This document shows, piece after piece, positions 19,320-29,073 of a DNA stretch of 64,000 nucleotides. How positions within the stretch are numbered: position 1 is the stretch's first letter; every line of letters starts with the position of its first letter. The notes under the pieces are model-generated. The model was not told where the DNA came from, did no database searches, and saw only the letters and a program-made list of their open reading frames with translations. Location: contig OZ243947.1 in NCBI GenBank assembly GCA_965214375.1, positions 806,001-870,000 of the forward strand, in the 5' to 3' direction. The translations under genes were made by a program, and so were the position numbers. The DNA comes from Endobugula sp965214375. Its GTDB lineage: Bacteria > Pseudomonadota > Gammaproteobacteria > Pseudomonadales > Cellvibrionaceae.

Positions 19320-20342
19320 TTAAATATGGACAATCTCACAAGCTTGGTATTCATCAACATCACACACCAAAGATCGGCCAATAACTTTATCTAAATCATC
19401 ATAGCCAATACCAGAGCCTGGTCGCAAAAAAATCAAATCATCGCGATTTATTATATGACCTGCCAATAATTTTTTGTTGTAATGAAAACTACGTCGATAC
19501 GATTGACGGCCCTCTTGATCTTCTTTTTCACTTCTCGCCCACTCAGTAATTGCAAAGTTTTTTTCAAGTGCTCGAACCCATTGAACCATTTCAGTCAACT
19601 CTTTAGGCTCCATGGAGAAGTGATGCTCAGCAGTAGCGGGATCATTGCGATCCAAAGTAATATGCTTTTCGATAATTGTCGCACCCATGGCAATTGCAGC
19701 AATAACAAGATCATGCCCCAAGGAATGATCAGAAAAACCTACTTGCTTACCTTCAAACCTTTCATTTAAAACTTTGATATTATTTAGATAAGCATCCTCT
19801 GCATTTAGAGGATAATCACTGACACAATGTAATATACCAAAATCTCTATCGCCCAACATTGCTACTGCTTTATCAACTTCAGGTAAATGACCCATTCCTG
19901 TAGACATAATGACTGGCTTATTTGTTTCTGCAATGGCTTGTATAAGACCATCATTATTTAAATCCATAGAGGCAACTTTATAAGCATCGATCCCTGATAG
20001 CCCTTCTAAAAAATCTACAATATAGGGGGAAAAAGGTGTAGTAATGAATTCAACACCTTTGGCATGTGAATAATCAATAATTTCTTGATGATCCTCCAGG
20101 GGTAAAGCAATAGTATCTAAAAATTCATACCACCATGTTTTGTCTTTAACATTCCAACCGGGATAAGCACTTACAGGCACTAAAGGGATCACAATATCGA
20201 GACCACGAAAACTTTGAAATTTAACTGCGTCAACGCCCGCTTCTGCAGAGGCATCAATCATCTCTTTTGCTTTAGCGACAGAGCCGTTATGGTTATTTCC
20301 AATTTCGGCTATTACATAAACTTTTGAAAAAGAATTTATCAT
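19320..20342 (-). CDS. NeuB-family nonulosonate synthase
   Basis: 340 residues. Starts with Y-V-I-A-E-I-G-N-N-H-N-G, then D-A-V-K-F-Q-S near residue 40, Y-K-V-A-S near 140, S-D-H-S-L-G near 222 and I-E-K-H-I-T near 245, all NeuB barrel motifs. The last 60 residues form an antifreeze-like/SAF domain. The enzyme condenses phosphoenolpyruvate with a hexosamine-derived aldose to form a nine-carbon sugar acid. Which acid (sialic, legionaminic, pseudaminic or a variant) is not readable. It is one of three NeuB-like genes here, and lies upstream of the PIG-L and WbqC genes with 21 bases between. Confidence 0.92.
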   Translation of the reverse strand: MINSFSKVYVIAEIGNNHNGSVAKAKEMIDASAEAGVDAVKFQSFRGLDIVIPLVPVSAYPGWNVKDKTWWYEFLDTIALPLEDHQEIIDYSHAKGVEFITTPFSPYIVDFLEGLSGIDAYKVASMDLNNDGLIQAIAETNKPVIMSTGMGHLPEVDKAVAMLGDRDFGILHCVSDYPLNAEDAYLNNIKVLNERFEGKQVGFSDHSLGHDLVIAAIAMGATIIEKHITLDRNDPATAEHHFSMEPKELTEMVQWVRALEKNFAITEWARSEKEDQEGRQSYRRSFHYNKKLLAGHIINRDDLIFLRPGSGIGYDDLDKVIGRSLVCDVDEYQACEIVHI

Positions 20343-20351
20343 AACAAAACA

Positions 20352-20783
20352 TTAACACCTATTACTATCAATAACTAAACGCATCAAATAATTAGCGCAT
20401 GCGCCACTAACATCATCGCAAACAAAATCTTCTTTTAAAAACCTTCCTTTAAATAAAATAATCGACCCTCTTCGTTATAAGAAGGACACCTCAAAGCAAT
20501 AGAGGGGAAATTTAATTTTTTTGCACGACGCAACGCTTCTGCAATCATTTTGCTGCCGACTGCCTTTCCTCTCATAGCACCATCAACAAACAACAAGTGA
20601 ATATAATAACTTTGATCTGGTTTTTTTTGATGCAATACAAAAGCTCACAGGACCATTACCACTATAAAAAGCAAAAGAACATTGCCATTTATTCGGCAAT
20701 TCATACATAAAATTCTCTTCTTTGCAATCGACTAAAGGTGAATCATCAATCATAGATACTAGCAAACATGCCTACTCTACCAT
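20352..20783 (-). pseudogene. Disrupted GNAT-family N-acetyltransferase
   Basis: Two frames on the minus strand form one acetyltransferase of about 144 codons. The first contains F-Y-S-G-N-G-P-V-S-F-C-I near its middle; the second contains the acetyl-CoA loop region R-G-K-A-V-G-S-K-M-I-A. The break is at an eight-base T run (plus strand 20,621-20,628); removing one base joins S-K-K to P-D-Q-S-Y-Y. A second single-base loss in a T run near 20,435-20,440 ends the frame early; correcting it adds about 29 residues up to the TAA at 20,352-20,354. An ATG at 20,783 would be followed by a TAG at 20,772. Both homopolymers are also error-prone in sequencing. A PseH-like role in amino-sugar acetylation is plausible. 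Confidence 0.6.
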
Positions 20784-20809
20784 ACGATCTCTATCTAGAT
20801 CAATTATTT

Positions 20810-21712
20810 TCATTTTTCGCCCAACAGGTCGCCAACACAAATTTGCATCTGACCTTCACATACAAAATCATTAAGAATAAGCGCACCATTTGGGGTCTTA
20901 ATAACAGGGTTATTCGATTCTATTGCTAAGACCAAACCATTTGGGTCTGATGAAGAAAAACCTTTAGTACTAAAGCATACGGAATTAATAATTATCTTAT
21001 TTTTTTCAAAAAGAGTAAAAGCACCCGGATACGGATACGCCAAAGCACGCACCCAATTATAAATTCGTTCTTTATGCCAATCCCAGCAAATCAATCCATC
21101 CTCCGGGGTACGCCTACCATAATATGTTACTTCACTCTCATCTTGAACACTACGGACATATGTACCATTTTTAATATCGTCTAACGTTTTTTTAATTAGG
21201 CTCGGGTACATAGTAGAAAACACATCAACCATTTCACCACCCGTTGCATCCGAGGGAATATTAATTCGTTTTTGGAGCAAGATATCGCCTGTATCGCAAC
21301 CATCATCAATGCAATGAATCGTAATACCAGACTCTTTTTCACCATTAATAATAGCCCAAATCAAGGGCGCCCTACCTCGGTACCTCGGCAGAAGTGAACC
21401 ATGAATATTAATTGCAAAAAGACGTGGGTAAGAAATCAAGTCCTCACTGATTAAAAAACGATAATTCGCTGAAACCAATACATCAACATGTTTTTGATTT
21501 AATGAAGAAATAAATTCCAAGGCATTACCCTCACGAGGGTTTCCTACAAACAAAGTAAAATTTAACTGCTTTGCAAGCTCTGGCACTTCCGGTGATCCGC
21601 GATCAGTTAAAATAAAGGCTATTTCAAAAAAATCGATGAGTTCTTTAAGAACAGATACACCAAGTGATCCACCGAGCAGCATACCTATTCGAAAAGGTTT
21701 AGATTGATTCAT
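20810..21712 (-). CDS. Formyltransferase-family protein (Fmt/ArnA-N like)
   Basis: 300 residues. The catalytic segment N-I-H-G-S-L-L-P-R-Y-R-G near residue 102 and the later D-D-G-C-D-T-G-D-I contain the Asn-His-Asp triad of formyl-THF-dependent transferases. A C-terminal region beyond residue 200 is of Fmt C-domain length. Because two other formyltransferase-like genes occur in this cluster, it probably N-formylates an amino sugar rather than initiator tRNA. It lies between the PseG-like gene and the broken GNAT gene. Confidence 0.87.
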   Translation of the reverse strand: MNQSKPFRIGMLLGGSLGVSVLKELIDFFEIAFILTDRGSPEVPELAKQLNFTLFVGNPREGNALEFISSLNQKHVDVLVSANYRFLISEDLISYPRLFAINIHGSLLPRYRGRAPLIWAIINGEKESGITIHCIDDGCDTGDILLQKRINIPSDATGGEMVDVFSTMYPSLIKKTLDDIKNGTYVRSVQDESEVTYYGRRTPEDGLICWDWHKERIYNWVRALAYPYPGAFTLFEKNKIIINSVCFSTKGFSSSDPNGLVLAIESNNPVIKTPNGALILNDFVCEGQMQICVGDLLGEK

Positions 21713-21732
21713 GATTTATAATAAAAATACTA

Positions 21733-22848
21733 TTAAGCACTCTTTAATAGCTTATTAAAGGCCATAATAAAGTTTTTATCCGAATTACCTGACAAGTATT
21801 TTTTTTGCATGTCTTGCATTAATCGGGCCTGCAAAAAATTGTCTCGACTCAACACATCAATTGCTTCACTTAATTTATGACAATCAAGTTTATTAAACTC
21901 TCCAAGGCCTATTGCCAACCCTTTTCCAACCAACCCATTATAGATTAAGCATTGATTATCGATAGACCACCCAACTAATAAGGGAACACGGCATGCACAG
22001 ACCTCGATAGAAATGGTACTAGCAGAGCATATAGCCATACTCGACGTCTCTAACAATGAAATAATAGATTCGGCCGTTAAATCCGAATGAATAAAAATGT
22101 TATGCTTAGATTTTTTAGAAAAATTCAACAGTTTTTTTTCATGAATATTTAATTTTCCAACAACGATATTTATTTCATAAGTTTGCTCTAAAAACTCCAA
22201 GAGCTGGATAATATCTCCAGTTATATTTTCAGGGTCTGCCCCGCCAACATTGATAAATAAACTCTTTCTATTTTGTAATTTTTGTATAGGTCTCTTTGCC
22301 TTTTCGATAAATTTTGATTGCAACAAGGAAAAGTCTAAACCCAAACATAGCGGAATATTACTATTCATAGCATAGTCATCGATTTTGACTCCAGGACTAT
22401 GGTTAATAATTAAATCTGCAATAAAATGCTTATTAGCAAAATCAACAACTCTAGCAATGCGAAAACCGCGATCTTGCAATAAGCTGTGATAATTTTCAGA
22501 AAAATCATAGCCGTCAGTTACAACAAACATAGCCTTTGGATAAAATTCACGCAGTAAAGAAGCTTCCTCTTCATCACTTGCCGTATCAAGCAAGCAATAT
22601 CCAAATCCATTTTCATGAAACTGCTCAACTAAAGGTAAAGGTGTTTTACTATCAGTTGCAAAAATAAGTTTTCCTAGGCCGGTCAAAAATTGTGCAAGAG
22701 CCAATGTGCGCATGACATGGCCACTACCAATAGATTCATTGCCATATGCCCTTAAAATACCAATGACTGATTCGTCAGCCTTTAATTCACAGCTCAACCT
22801 TAAATGGCTCCACAATATTAAAACCTTGATCCCATTGCATATCGACAA
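21733..22848 (-). CDS. PseG-like UDP-sugar hydrolase
   Basis: Up to 371 residues. After a poorly conserved leader, the protein shows L-R-A-Y-G-N-E-S-I-G-S-G-H-V-M-R-T-L, matching the PseG N-terminus (R-x-D-x-S-x-x-I-G-x-G-H-x-x-R). Later V-G-G-A-D-P-E-N fits the GT-B nucleotide site, and I-C-S-A-S-T-I-S-I-E-V the C-terminal site. PseG removes UDP from 2,4-diacetamido-2,4,6-trideoxy-altrose, feeding NeuB-type PseI. The start is uncertain: no ATG lies before the conserved region; TTG codons occur at 22,848 and 22,797, and an ATT at 22,764 would give the expected family N-terminus. It may have lost its original start. Confidence 0.75.
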   Translation of the reverse strand: MSICNGIKVLILWSHLRLSCELKADESVIGILRAYGNESIGSGHVMRTLALAQFLTGLGKLIFATDSKTPLPLVEQFHENGFGYCLLDTASDEEEASLLREFYPKAMFVVTDGYDFSENYHSLLQDRGFRIARVVDFANKHFIADLIINHSPGVKIDDYAMNSNIPLCLGLDFSLLQSKFIEKAKRPIQKLQNRKSLFINVGGADPENITGDIIQLLEFLEQTYEINIVVGKLNIHEKKLLNFSKKSKHNIFIHSDLTAESIISLLETSSMAICSASTISIEVCACRVPLLVGWSIDNQCLIYNGLVGKGLAIGLGEFNKLDCHKLSEAIDVLSRDNFLQARLMQDMQKKYLSGNSDKNFIMAFNKLLKSA

Positions 22849-24463
22849 ATTCTGAATACTTCATACGTTGTCCACCAGGTAACTTAATTTCCATTTCAGT
22901 ATCTACTTGAGATAGTTGATTTAAATTCGCAAGAATATCTTCCCATGTAATTTCTGTAACATCATCTTTACCAATAATACTCATTAATTTATGACAACGA
23001 TCTAAATCTTCTTGGTAATACACTGTTAAGCTATATACACTTAAATCTCGATCTTCGAACTCAATTTTTACACAGCCTTTACGCGCCTCTCGATCAAGCA
23101 TCACAAACCAACCTCAATACTCAGATTGGTAAGGATCTTCCATTTGTTGATACAGTTTTTGTAAGTATTTGGTAGAAAATAGTTCTGCTGACATCCCTAG
23201 AGGGAAATTCATGACACGCACTTAATCTAAATTATGCTCCTTACGCATCTTAGCCATAACATCCATCACCACTGGATCTGCAAACGGCATATCGCCAGTA
23301 ATAAGAAATACTGCACCCGCTTTCTCTTGCTCGGCTATATCCAATAATCGATCAATAACAATCATTGGATGGCCACGATAAACATCAATTTCTCGACTAT
23401 TCGCTTCTTCAACCAAGTCCTGATCTGAATCCAAATAAGAAGTTGCCAAAATAGTTTTAGTAACAGATTTCGCTTGGCTAACATATCTCATTAAGTCAAA
23501 AATCATGCCATCATTAAGAAATTTTTCTCAGTACTTTACGCTTAAGTCTCATGCTTTTTAAGCGCGCAATAACTGCAGTAACAATATGCTCTGGATCATA
23601 TTTTTCATACTGGTACTCATAATAATTCGGCCCGTGATCTGCACGAATAACATGTAATCCTTTTTCATTCTCGATATATCGCTTGTACATCACTTCACGC
23701 ATTCCATATTCGATAGAAGATGGATGTTTGATACCAGTACCCATCGTTTTCGCATACAAATTGATTTGTGACGCCATAATGGAAAATTCATTGGGGTTTA
23801 ATGAGTGCTGCCAATCATAGCGGCGATCATTTCTCGATAATGTAATATGCTTTTCAATCCAATCACACCCCATAGCCATTACCATAAGTGGCACCTCAGT
23901 AGTACCTAGCGTATGATCTGAATAACCGATTGGAAGCTGCCATTTTTTTTTCATATCGTTGAGGGCACCGAGGTTCAACTCTTCCTCTTCAGATGGATAA
24001 TTGCTATATCCATGCAATAACGCTTCAACTTTATCTTTGCCAATAGTACTTAAAGCCAAGTTAATATCTCGCTCCGTAGCAAGCTGAGTTTCAACGAGCA
24101 CCTTTATATCTAAAGCTGCAATTTTCTCCAACATTGGAATATTCAGCAAATCAGTTCCATGTAGCTTAATTAACGTAAACCCTTCAGCCAAACAGAAATC
24201 TAGACTGATGCTATCGGCTGGACATGGTATAAAATCAATGTCTAGTGTTTCACATTAAGCAAAGAAACTTTTCCAAGTAGAACGATCAAACGCCACTTTT
24301 TTCACAACGTCTAACGATGATTATGTTTCATCAAAAATGCTTCCGGCTCAAGCACTTGAGCAGTAAAATAATCAGCACCAGCATCCGTAGCAGCCTTAGC
24401 TAACTGAACCAGATAGTCATAGCTACCTTCATGGTTAGAGGCTGATTCGGCAATAATTTTCAT
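22787..24463 (-). pseudogene. Degenerate NeuB-SpsF (synthase-cytidylyltransferase) fusion gene
   Basis: One ancestral gene in at least three pieces. ATG at 24,463 opens 50 codons (I-I-A-E-S-A-S-N-H-E-G, a NeuB N-terminus), ending at TAG 24,311. A shifted frame continues (D-V-V-K-K-V-A-F-D-R-S), with an in-frame TAA at 24,255, then runs as NeuB barrel (G-Y-S-D-H-T-L-G, I-E-K-H-I-T-L) to an SpsF-like start (A-V-I-A-R-L-K-S-M-R-L) and TAA at 23,514. One base shift joins it to a cytidylyltransferase body (T-I-L-A-T-S, I-T-G-D-M-P-F-A-D-P). That frame is interrupted by TAA at 23,222 and TGA at 23,114 and ends at 22,787. Five lesions over about 1.7 kb mean it is not functional as a whole. Confidence 0.85.
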
Positions 24464-24482
24464 ACAGTAATACCTATTAAAT

Positions 24483-25550
24483 TTATTGAGTCAAAGCAAC
24501 ACTTACGATGCTATTAATAATCTTCGTTGTTGAACCGACATATTGATTACTTAATTGGTTTTCACGCATAGGACTATTCTTCTTTAATGCTTGCTGCAAA
24601 TCTTCTCTATTCATTATTTTTTTAGTAAATCCAAGACGATTTCCGACAAACGAGACCTGTTCATTCGGTCGATAACTTATTACAGATTGTCGCATCAATG
24701 CAATCTCGAGCAATAAAATCGAGCCCATACCGACAATATTATCTACACCCAATAAAATATCGTCTATAGGTTCATCAGAAACTAATCTACAACTATTTTC
24801 GTGTGATATAAACGGTAAAAATTTCTCAACCGAGTCAGCTGGATGGGGCTTTATACATAAACATGCATCTTCGGGCATAGCCCAAAGTATATCCTTTATA
24901 ACATCGATTTCATCGAAACCGGGATATTGCTGACTGTTATCCGAGAGACATTCTGAATACGGTTCAGAGATAAACAAAATAATCTTTTTATTAACTGGTA
25001 AAGCGTGAAAATTATCAAGAGTCTGTTTCCCATACTCAGAAATATTGTGATGTTTCCAACGTGATTCAAGCACAGGGTTGCCAACAATCGATAAGCACTT
25101 AGCTGGCATTCCAACATCTATTGCGTCTTGATAGGCGATATCATCATTCAGTAGCACTTTATTGGGCAAGTACTCAAAACCATTACCTACGACATTACCA
25201 TAATTATCTGTTTTAGAAAAACGCTCCTTATAAAATGACCAATGTTCAACACCTGCTATACAATATACACCTCGTCTTTTCGCCTCTTGTATAGCTAATT
25301 TTTCTATTGAATGACTAAACTGGGAAACAACAAAAACAATATCTGGCATAAAAGAGTCAAAAACATTACAAATAGCTTTTTCATCTTTTTCGATAACACG
25401 GTCAATATTAACTCCATCCTTCAATAAAACATCAGCGCCAATCCCTTCCGCCACCAAAAGGACAGATGCTGATTTTGTTATAAAAGGTAATAACGATGCT
25501 ATGTAACGCGATGAACCAGCAAAGCTACTCAACAATAAAATACGAGTCAA
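24483..25550 (-). CDS. Putative GT-B-fold glycosyltransferase/epimerase-like protein
   Basis: 355 residues, soluble. It begins R-I-L-L-L-S-S-F-A-G-S-S-R-Y and has a Rossmann-like alternation. C-terminal features include L-C-I-K-P-H-P-A-D-S near residue 232 and V-G-M-G-S-I-L-L-L-E-I-A near 272, the pattern of capsule-type or UDP-GlcNAc 2-epimerase-like GT-B proteins. No named family is recognised. It lies between the Wzy candidate and the decayed NeuB gene and probably transfers a sugar, perhaps the nonulosonate, to the growing repeat. Confidence 0.6.
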   Translation of the reverse strand: MTRILLLSSFAGSSRYIASLLPFITKSASVLLVAEGIGADVLLKDGVNIDRVIEKDEKAICNVFDSFMPDIVFVVSQFSHSIEKLAIQEAKRRGVYCIAGVEHWSFYKERFSKTDNYGNVVGNGFEYLPNKVLLNDDIAYQDAIDVGMPAKCLSIVGNPVLESRWKHHNISEYGKQTLDNFHALPVNKKIILFISEPYSECLSDNSQQYPGFDEIDVIKDILWAMPEDACLCIKPHPADSVEKFLPFISHENSCRLVSDEPIDDILLGVDNIVGMGSILLLEIALMRQSVISYRPNEQVSFVGNRLGFTKKIMNREDLQQALKKNSPMRENQLSNQYVGSTTKIINSIVSVALTQ

Positions 25551-25556
25551 AATAGT

Positions 25557-26954
25557 TTATATATGTGTAGGAGTTTCAGGCTTTTTAAATTTTTCTGGAA
25601 AAATTAACCCAACAAGCTTTTGAGTAATTAAAACGAGAATAACGCAAGGAATAAGTTGATATATGATGTAGTAAAAAATATACCCTGTTCCAGCTCGGTA
25701 GGTATAATAAATACGTACAGCAATAAAAACGTAAGCAATATTCATCCAAAACAAGCCCGCTTTACGAACATACCAATTATGAAAAATAGCAACAGCGGCT
25801 CCTAGGAATAACCCACGGAGAAGCAATTCAAGTATACCTCCTCCTATAATTCCCTGTGAAATAACACCGAACATCATACCGACGCCTGTACCTCTCAAAC
25901 CTATAACCTCTAAATACCATTGCGAGGTTGACCACTTTTCAAAATTTAATAGTTGGCTAGGTATCAAAAGCAAAAAATCGTTAAGATGAAGTGATGCTGG
26001 AATTTCTGTAACTTCTTCACGCATATAAAGATCATATGCAGTACCAAACAACGAGGTAAACTCATTAGTGGCCGACCACATGGAATATTCGCCAAAATAA
26101 TAAAAAATATTTGCTTTTTTGTACCCCACAAAAATAAATAAAATAAGTGCAAAAACAAATAAGTAGAAAGCCTTACTAAAGGTGAGAGATGACACTAATC
26201 GGTGGTACAACATTACTGCAGCAATCAGTGTTAAGAACAAATATGTGCGCCCATGCTGCCCTGACAACGTAAAATATACTTGACAAAGCAAATATATAAT
26301 AACCGCTGTACGCAACCATTTATTGTGCCAATGGCAAAGCCCATAATACATTAAGGCAATTGATAAGATGAATTTTATCGAACTTAAATTATTATTGATT
26401 TGCAGTACTATGTAAGGTAGTTCTATTGGCTTTAATAGACCTAAAATCTGAAAATAGGTAACGATCGCCACATAAAGAAAAACAATAATGAAAATGGATA
26501 AAGTACTAATTTCTACTTTTTGAGGTAAATCTATGAGCCGCACTGATCGCTTTCTTAATACTAAATAACCAAAAACTAGGCCTGCAATATATGTAAGATG
26601 GTGTAATGAAAAATTAGCTAATTCGGATGATGAAGGTTTATAGGCCCGCATCCTATTATCGCTAATTATCGACCATTGAAAATCGGTCATAACGAACGCA
26701 AACAAAGGATAGGCGCAATACAATATTGTAACACATATGAGTATAAAACCTACATCAAATACAGGAATTTGTTGTTCAACACGTATTAAATACCATAAAA
26801 CAAGCATACCTAATGTTACTTGGCCTAATAATACGTATAGCAACATTTGGTTTTGTGGCGAAGAAAAAAGACTAATACTTATTATTGCCAACACTAAGGA
26901 TAAAACTATCCAAAAAATATCCCTGTAACCATCTAAATTTTTAATTGAAACCAT
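25557..26954 (-). CDS. Putative O-antigen/oligosaccharide repeat-unit polymerase (Wzy-like)
   Basis: 465 residues with about eleven or twelve hydrophobic segments and a larger polar loop at about residues 265-350. Length, topology and position in a surface-glycan locus are typical of Wzy-type polymerases, which join undecaprenyl-linked repeats in the periplasm. Sequence conservation in this group is low, so the call rests on architecture and context. The only other uncommitted polytopic protein is the 534-residue protein at 5,013-6,617, whose acidic loop suggests a GT-C enzyme. Confidence 0.65.
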   Translation of the reverse strand: MVSIKNLDGYRDIFWIVLSLVLAIISISLFSSPQNQMLLYVLLGQVTLGMLVLWYLIRVEQQIPVFDVGFILICVTILYCAYPLFAFVMTDFQWSIISDNRMRAYKPSSSELANFSLHHLTYIAGLVFGYLVLRKRSVRLIDLPQKVEISTLSIFIIVFLYVAIVTYFQILGLLKPIELPYIVLQINNNLSSIKFILSIALMYYGLCHWHNKWLRTAVIIYLLCQVYFTLSGQHGRTYLFLTLIAAVMLYHRLVSSLTFSKAFYLFVFALILFIFVGYKKANIFYYFGEYSMWSATNEFTSLFGTAYDLYMREEVTEIPASLHLNDFLLLIPSQLLNFEKWSTSQWYLEVIGLRGTGVGMMFGVISQGIIGGGILELLLRGLFLGAAVAIFHNWYVRKAGLFWMNIAYVFIAVRIYYTYRAGTGYIFYYIIYQLIPCVILVLITQKLVGLIFPEKFKKPETPTHI

Positions 26955-26986
26955 ACCTATGCCCCCCTTAAAACAATCATCAATTA

Positions 26987-28204
26987 TTAGTTAGCAGCTG
27001 ATACAACTTTAGTTATCGCCTCAACAAACAAGTCAATATGCTGCTTATCTAGTGGAGGACGACAAATAGAAGTCACTAACATTGTTTCTTTCCACAGCTG
27101 TTCTACTACAGGAAAATTTTCTGGCGCATACTGCTCTGGATTATCTGAACGGGACTTATAAACTGGCAACCGATGCAAAGGACGACCGTAATTAGCTAGC
27201 GGAGCACCTTCTCGCTGCATAGCCTCGACAAATTGATCACGACTCATTCCGGCAAGCTTGGGATCACATAGCATCGGGTAAAGATAATAAACATGCGAAC
27301 ATCCCTCACGCAATGTAACAGGGCTTAGAAAATCAAATTGAGCCAAGCTTTGCGTTAAGTAATCGGCTAATTCTATACGGGTTGAATTAAGCTCATCAAT
27401 ACGCTTGAATTGCGGCAATGCTATCGCAGCTTGCAAAGCTGTCAAACGATAATTATACCCGATGACACGTTCGTCGCCCGGCTGACATTCCGAATCAGAC
27501 CATTCCGCAGATACTGCCTCGCCATGATTACGTACCATTTTTAATTTATGAGCAAATTTGTCTTGATCACAAATAACTACACCACCTTCACCACACTGCA
27601 TAGTCTTATGTCTATTTAAGCTAAATACTCCCATGTGTCCAATAGTGCCGGTATATTCGCCTTGATACAAAGCCGCAGGAGCCTGAGCATTATCCTCAAT
27701 TAATACTAAACCATAACGATCAGCAATTTCTTTTAGCCGTTTCAAATCAGCAGGTAAACCAAATAAATTTACTGCCATAATTGCTTTTGTTTTCGAATTA
27801 ATTTTTGCCTCGACCAAGCTCGGGTCAATGCAAAATGTTTTGGGCTCAATATCAACAAATACGGGAGTAGCACCACACATTAAAGCAGCTGTAGCTGTTG
27901 CTGACATTGTATAAGGGGGAGCAATGACCTCATCTCCAGCATCTACACCTGCTGCTACTAATGCTCCGTGCAAAGCAGAGGTAGCAGAATTATAACTAAC
28001 AGCATGAGATTTATTAAAACGTTGAGAGAATGCAGCTTCAAGTGCCAACACTTGGTCGCCACCGAGGTAATCCGCACCAGGATTTGCAACAAAACCGGAC
28101 AGAACACCAGATTCCAATACTTTTAAAGCGGCATTTATTTCAGCTTCTCCAATAGTATTGTAGATTGGTAAATTTTCGAAGACTGGTGTATCAGTCATTT
28201 TCAT
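26987..28204 (-). CDS. DegT/DnrJ/EryC1/StrS-family PLP aminotransferase
   Basis: 405 residues from the ATG at 28,204, chosen because a GAGAG Shine-Dalgarno-like stretch precedes it; a longer TTG frame starts at 28,225. The PLP lysine lies in L-N-R-H-K-T-M-Q-C-G-E-G-G near residue 202, and the cofactor-binding D-N-A-Q-A-P near 172 replaces the usual D-x-A-x-A/S. Family members transfer an amino group to a 4-keto or 3-keto UDP-sugar. It is a different subgroup from the PseC-like aminotransferase at 38,465. Formyltransferase and DUF4910-type genes are directly upstream; an amino sugar made here could be the formyl acceptor. Confidence 0.9.
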   Translation of the reverse strand: MKMTDTPVFENLPIYNTIGEAEINAALKVLESGVLSGFVANPGADYLGGDQVLALEAAFSQRFNKSHAVSYNSATSALHGALVAAGVDAGDEVIAPPYTMSATATAALMCGATPVFVDIEPKTFCIDPSLVEAKINSKTKAIMAVNLFGLPADLKRLKEIADRYGLVLIEDNAQAPAALYQGEYTGTIGHMGVFSLNRHKTMQCGEGGVVICDQDKFAHKLKMVRNHGEAVSAEWSDSECQPGDERVIGYNYRLTALQAAIALPQFKRIDELNSTRIELADYLTQSLAQFDFLSPVTLREGCSHVYYLYPMLCDPKLAGMSRDQFVEAMQREGAPLANYGRPLHRLPVYKSRSDNPEQYAPENFPVVEQLWKETMLVTSICRPPLDKQHIDLFVEAITKVVSAAN

Positions 28205-28275
28205 TTTTAAACTCTCTAATTTCAATAATACGTGCTTGAGGTTATTTACTAACTTAAATTTTTACACTTTTACAC

Positions 28276-29073
28276 TCAAATGGCGGAAACTAAATTAGGT
28301 TCACGGCCTGCAATTTTACCATCGAGGACATAATCAACAATTTTATCATTGTGGATCTCATAAATAATAAGAAGATGTTCTGGCCTCCAATCCGCACTCA
28401 TAAACACCTTCCCATATTTTTTTTGTTTAATTCCTTCAGGCAGGCTAGATAGATCGAGGGATACGAGCCGTGAAGTTAACTCACTTGCATAATGCTCAAG
28501 ATTCCGAGCTGCTAAACGATGCAATGTGTCTCCACGAACCATTGGAGCGCTTGTTTGTAATATAATACCCCCCGCATCCAAGGAGTCTGTTGTTTCATGA
28601 AGTGTTATACCTGTCATTTGAGGTTCCAAAAAGTAACTTGGCCAAAAATGAGTAGTAACACCTCGATACTCTGGAGATAACCCGCCGTGCGTATTCCAAA
28701 AACGAGCATTCACTTGAGCAATCAAGTTATCACTAATTTTATGACATCCAAAACTTAATACTAAACTCGGGCTATGATCATTGATAAATTTAATCGTTCT
28801 GTCCGAATTAAGATTATCTTTTTCAACAGTAAGTGTTGGCACGTGTAAACTTGGGTCTTTGACAGCTCCAAAAATCTCGCTTTCTATCCTAGCTCTTTCA
28901 GAAAAATGAAAATCAAATAATTCAGAAAGTTTCTGATCTAATCCTACTGGTGCAGAAGGAACAAACTCTTCTCTCGATTCTGCAACCCAACAAGACACTA
29001 ACCCTGTTGTTATCAATTCATTCACGAGATATTTATGCCTAGGATGATTGCCTGTAATCATGCATATACTCAT
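28276..29073 (-). CDS. Formyltransferase-family protein (second copy)
   Basis: 265 residues. The catalytic segment W-N-T-H-G-G-L-S-P-E-Y-R-G near residue 130 and T-D-S-L-D-A-G-G-I near 163 give the Asn-His-Asp triad. It differs from the canonical H-G-S-L-L-P form seen in the 20,810 gene. The start overlaps the upstream DUF4910-type stop by one base. It is likely to formylate (or transfer another one-carbon unit to) an amino sugar, perhaps the product of the adjacent aminotransferase. Specificity unknown. Confidence 0.85.
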   Translation of the reverse strand: MSICMITGNHPRHKYLVNELITTGLVSCWVAESREEFVPSAPVGLDQKLSELFDFHFSERARIESEIFGAVKDPSLHVPTLTVEKDNLNSDRTIKFINDHSPSLVLSFGCHKISDNLIAQVNARFWNTHGGLSPEYRGVTTHFWPSYFLEPQMTGITLHETTDSLDAGGIILQTSAPMVRGDTLHRLAARNLEHYASELTSRLVSLDLSSLPEGIKQKKYGKVFMSADWRPEHLLIIYEIHNDKIVDYVLDGKIAGREPNLVSAI

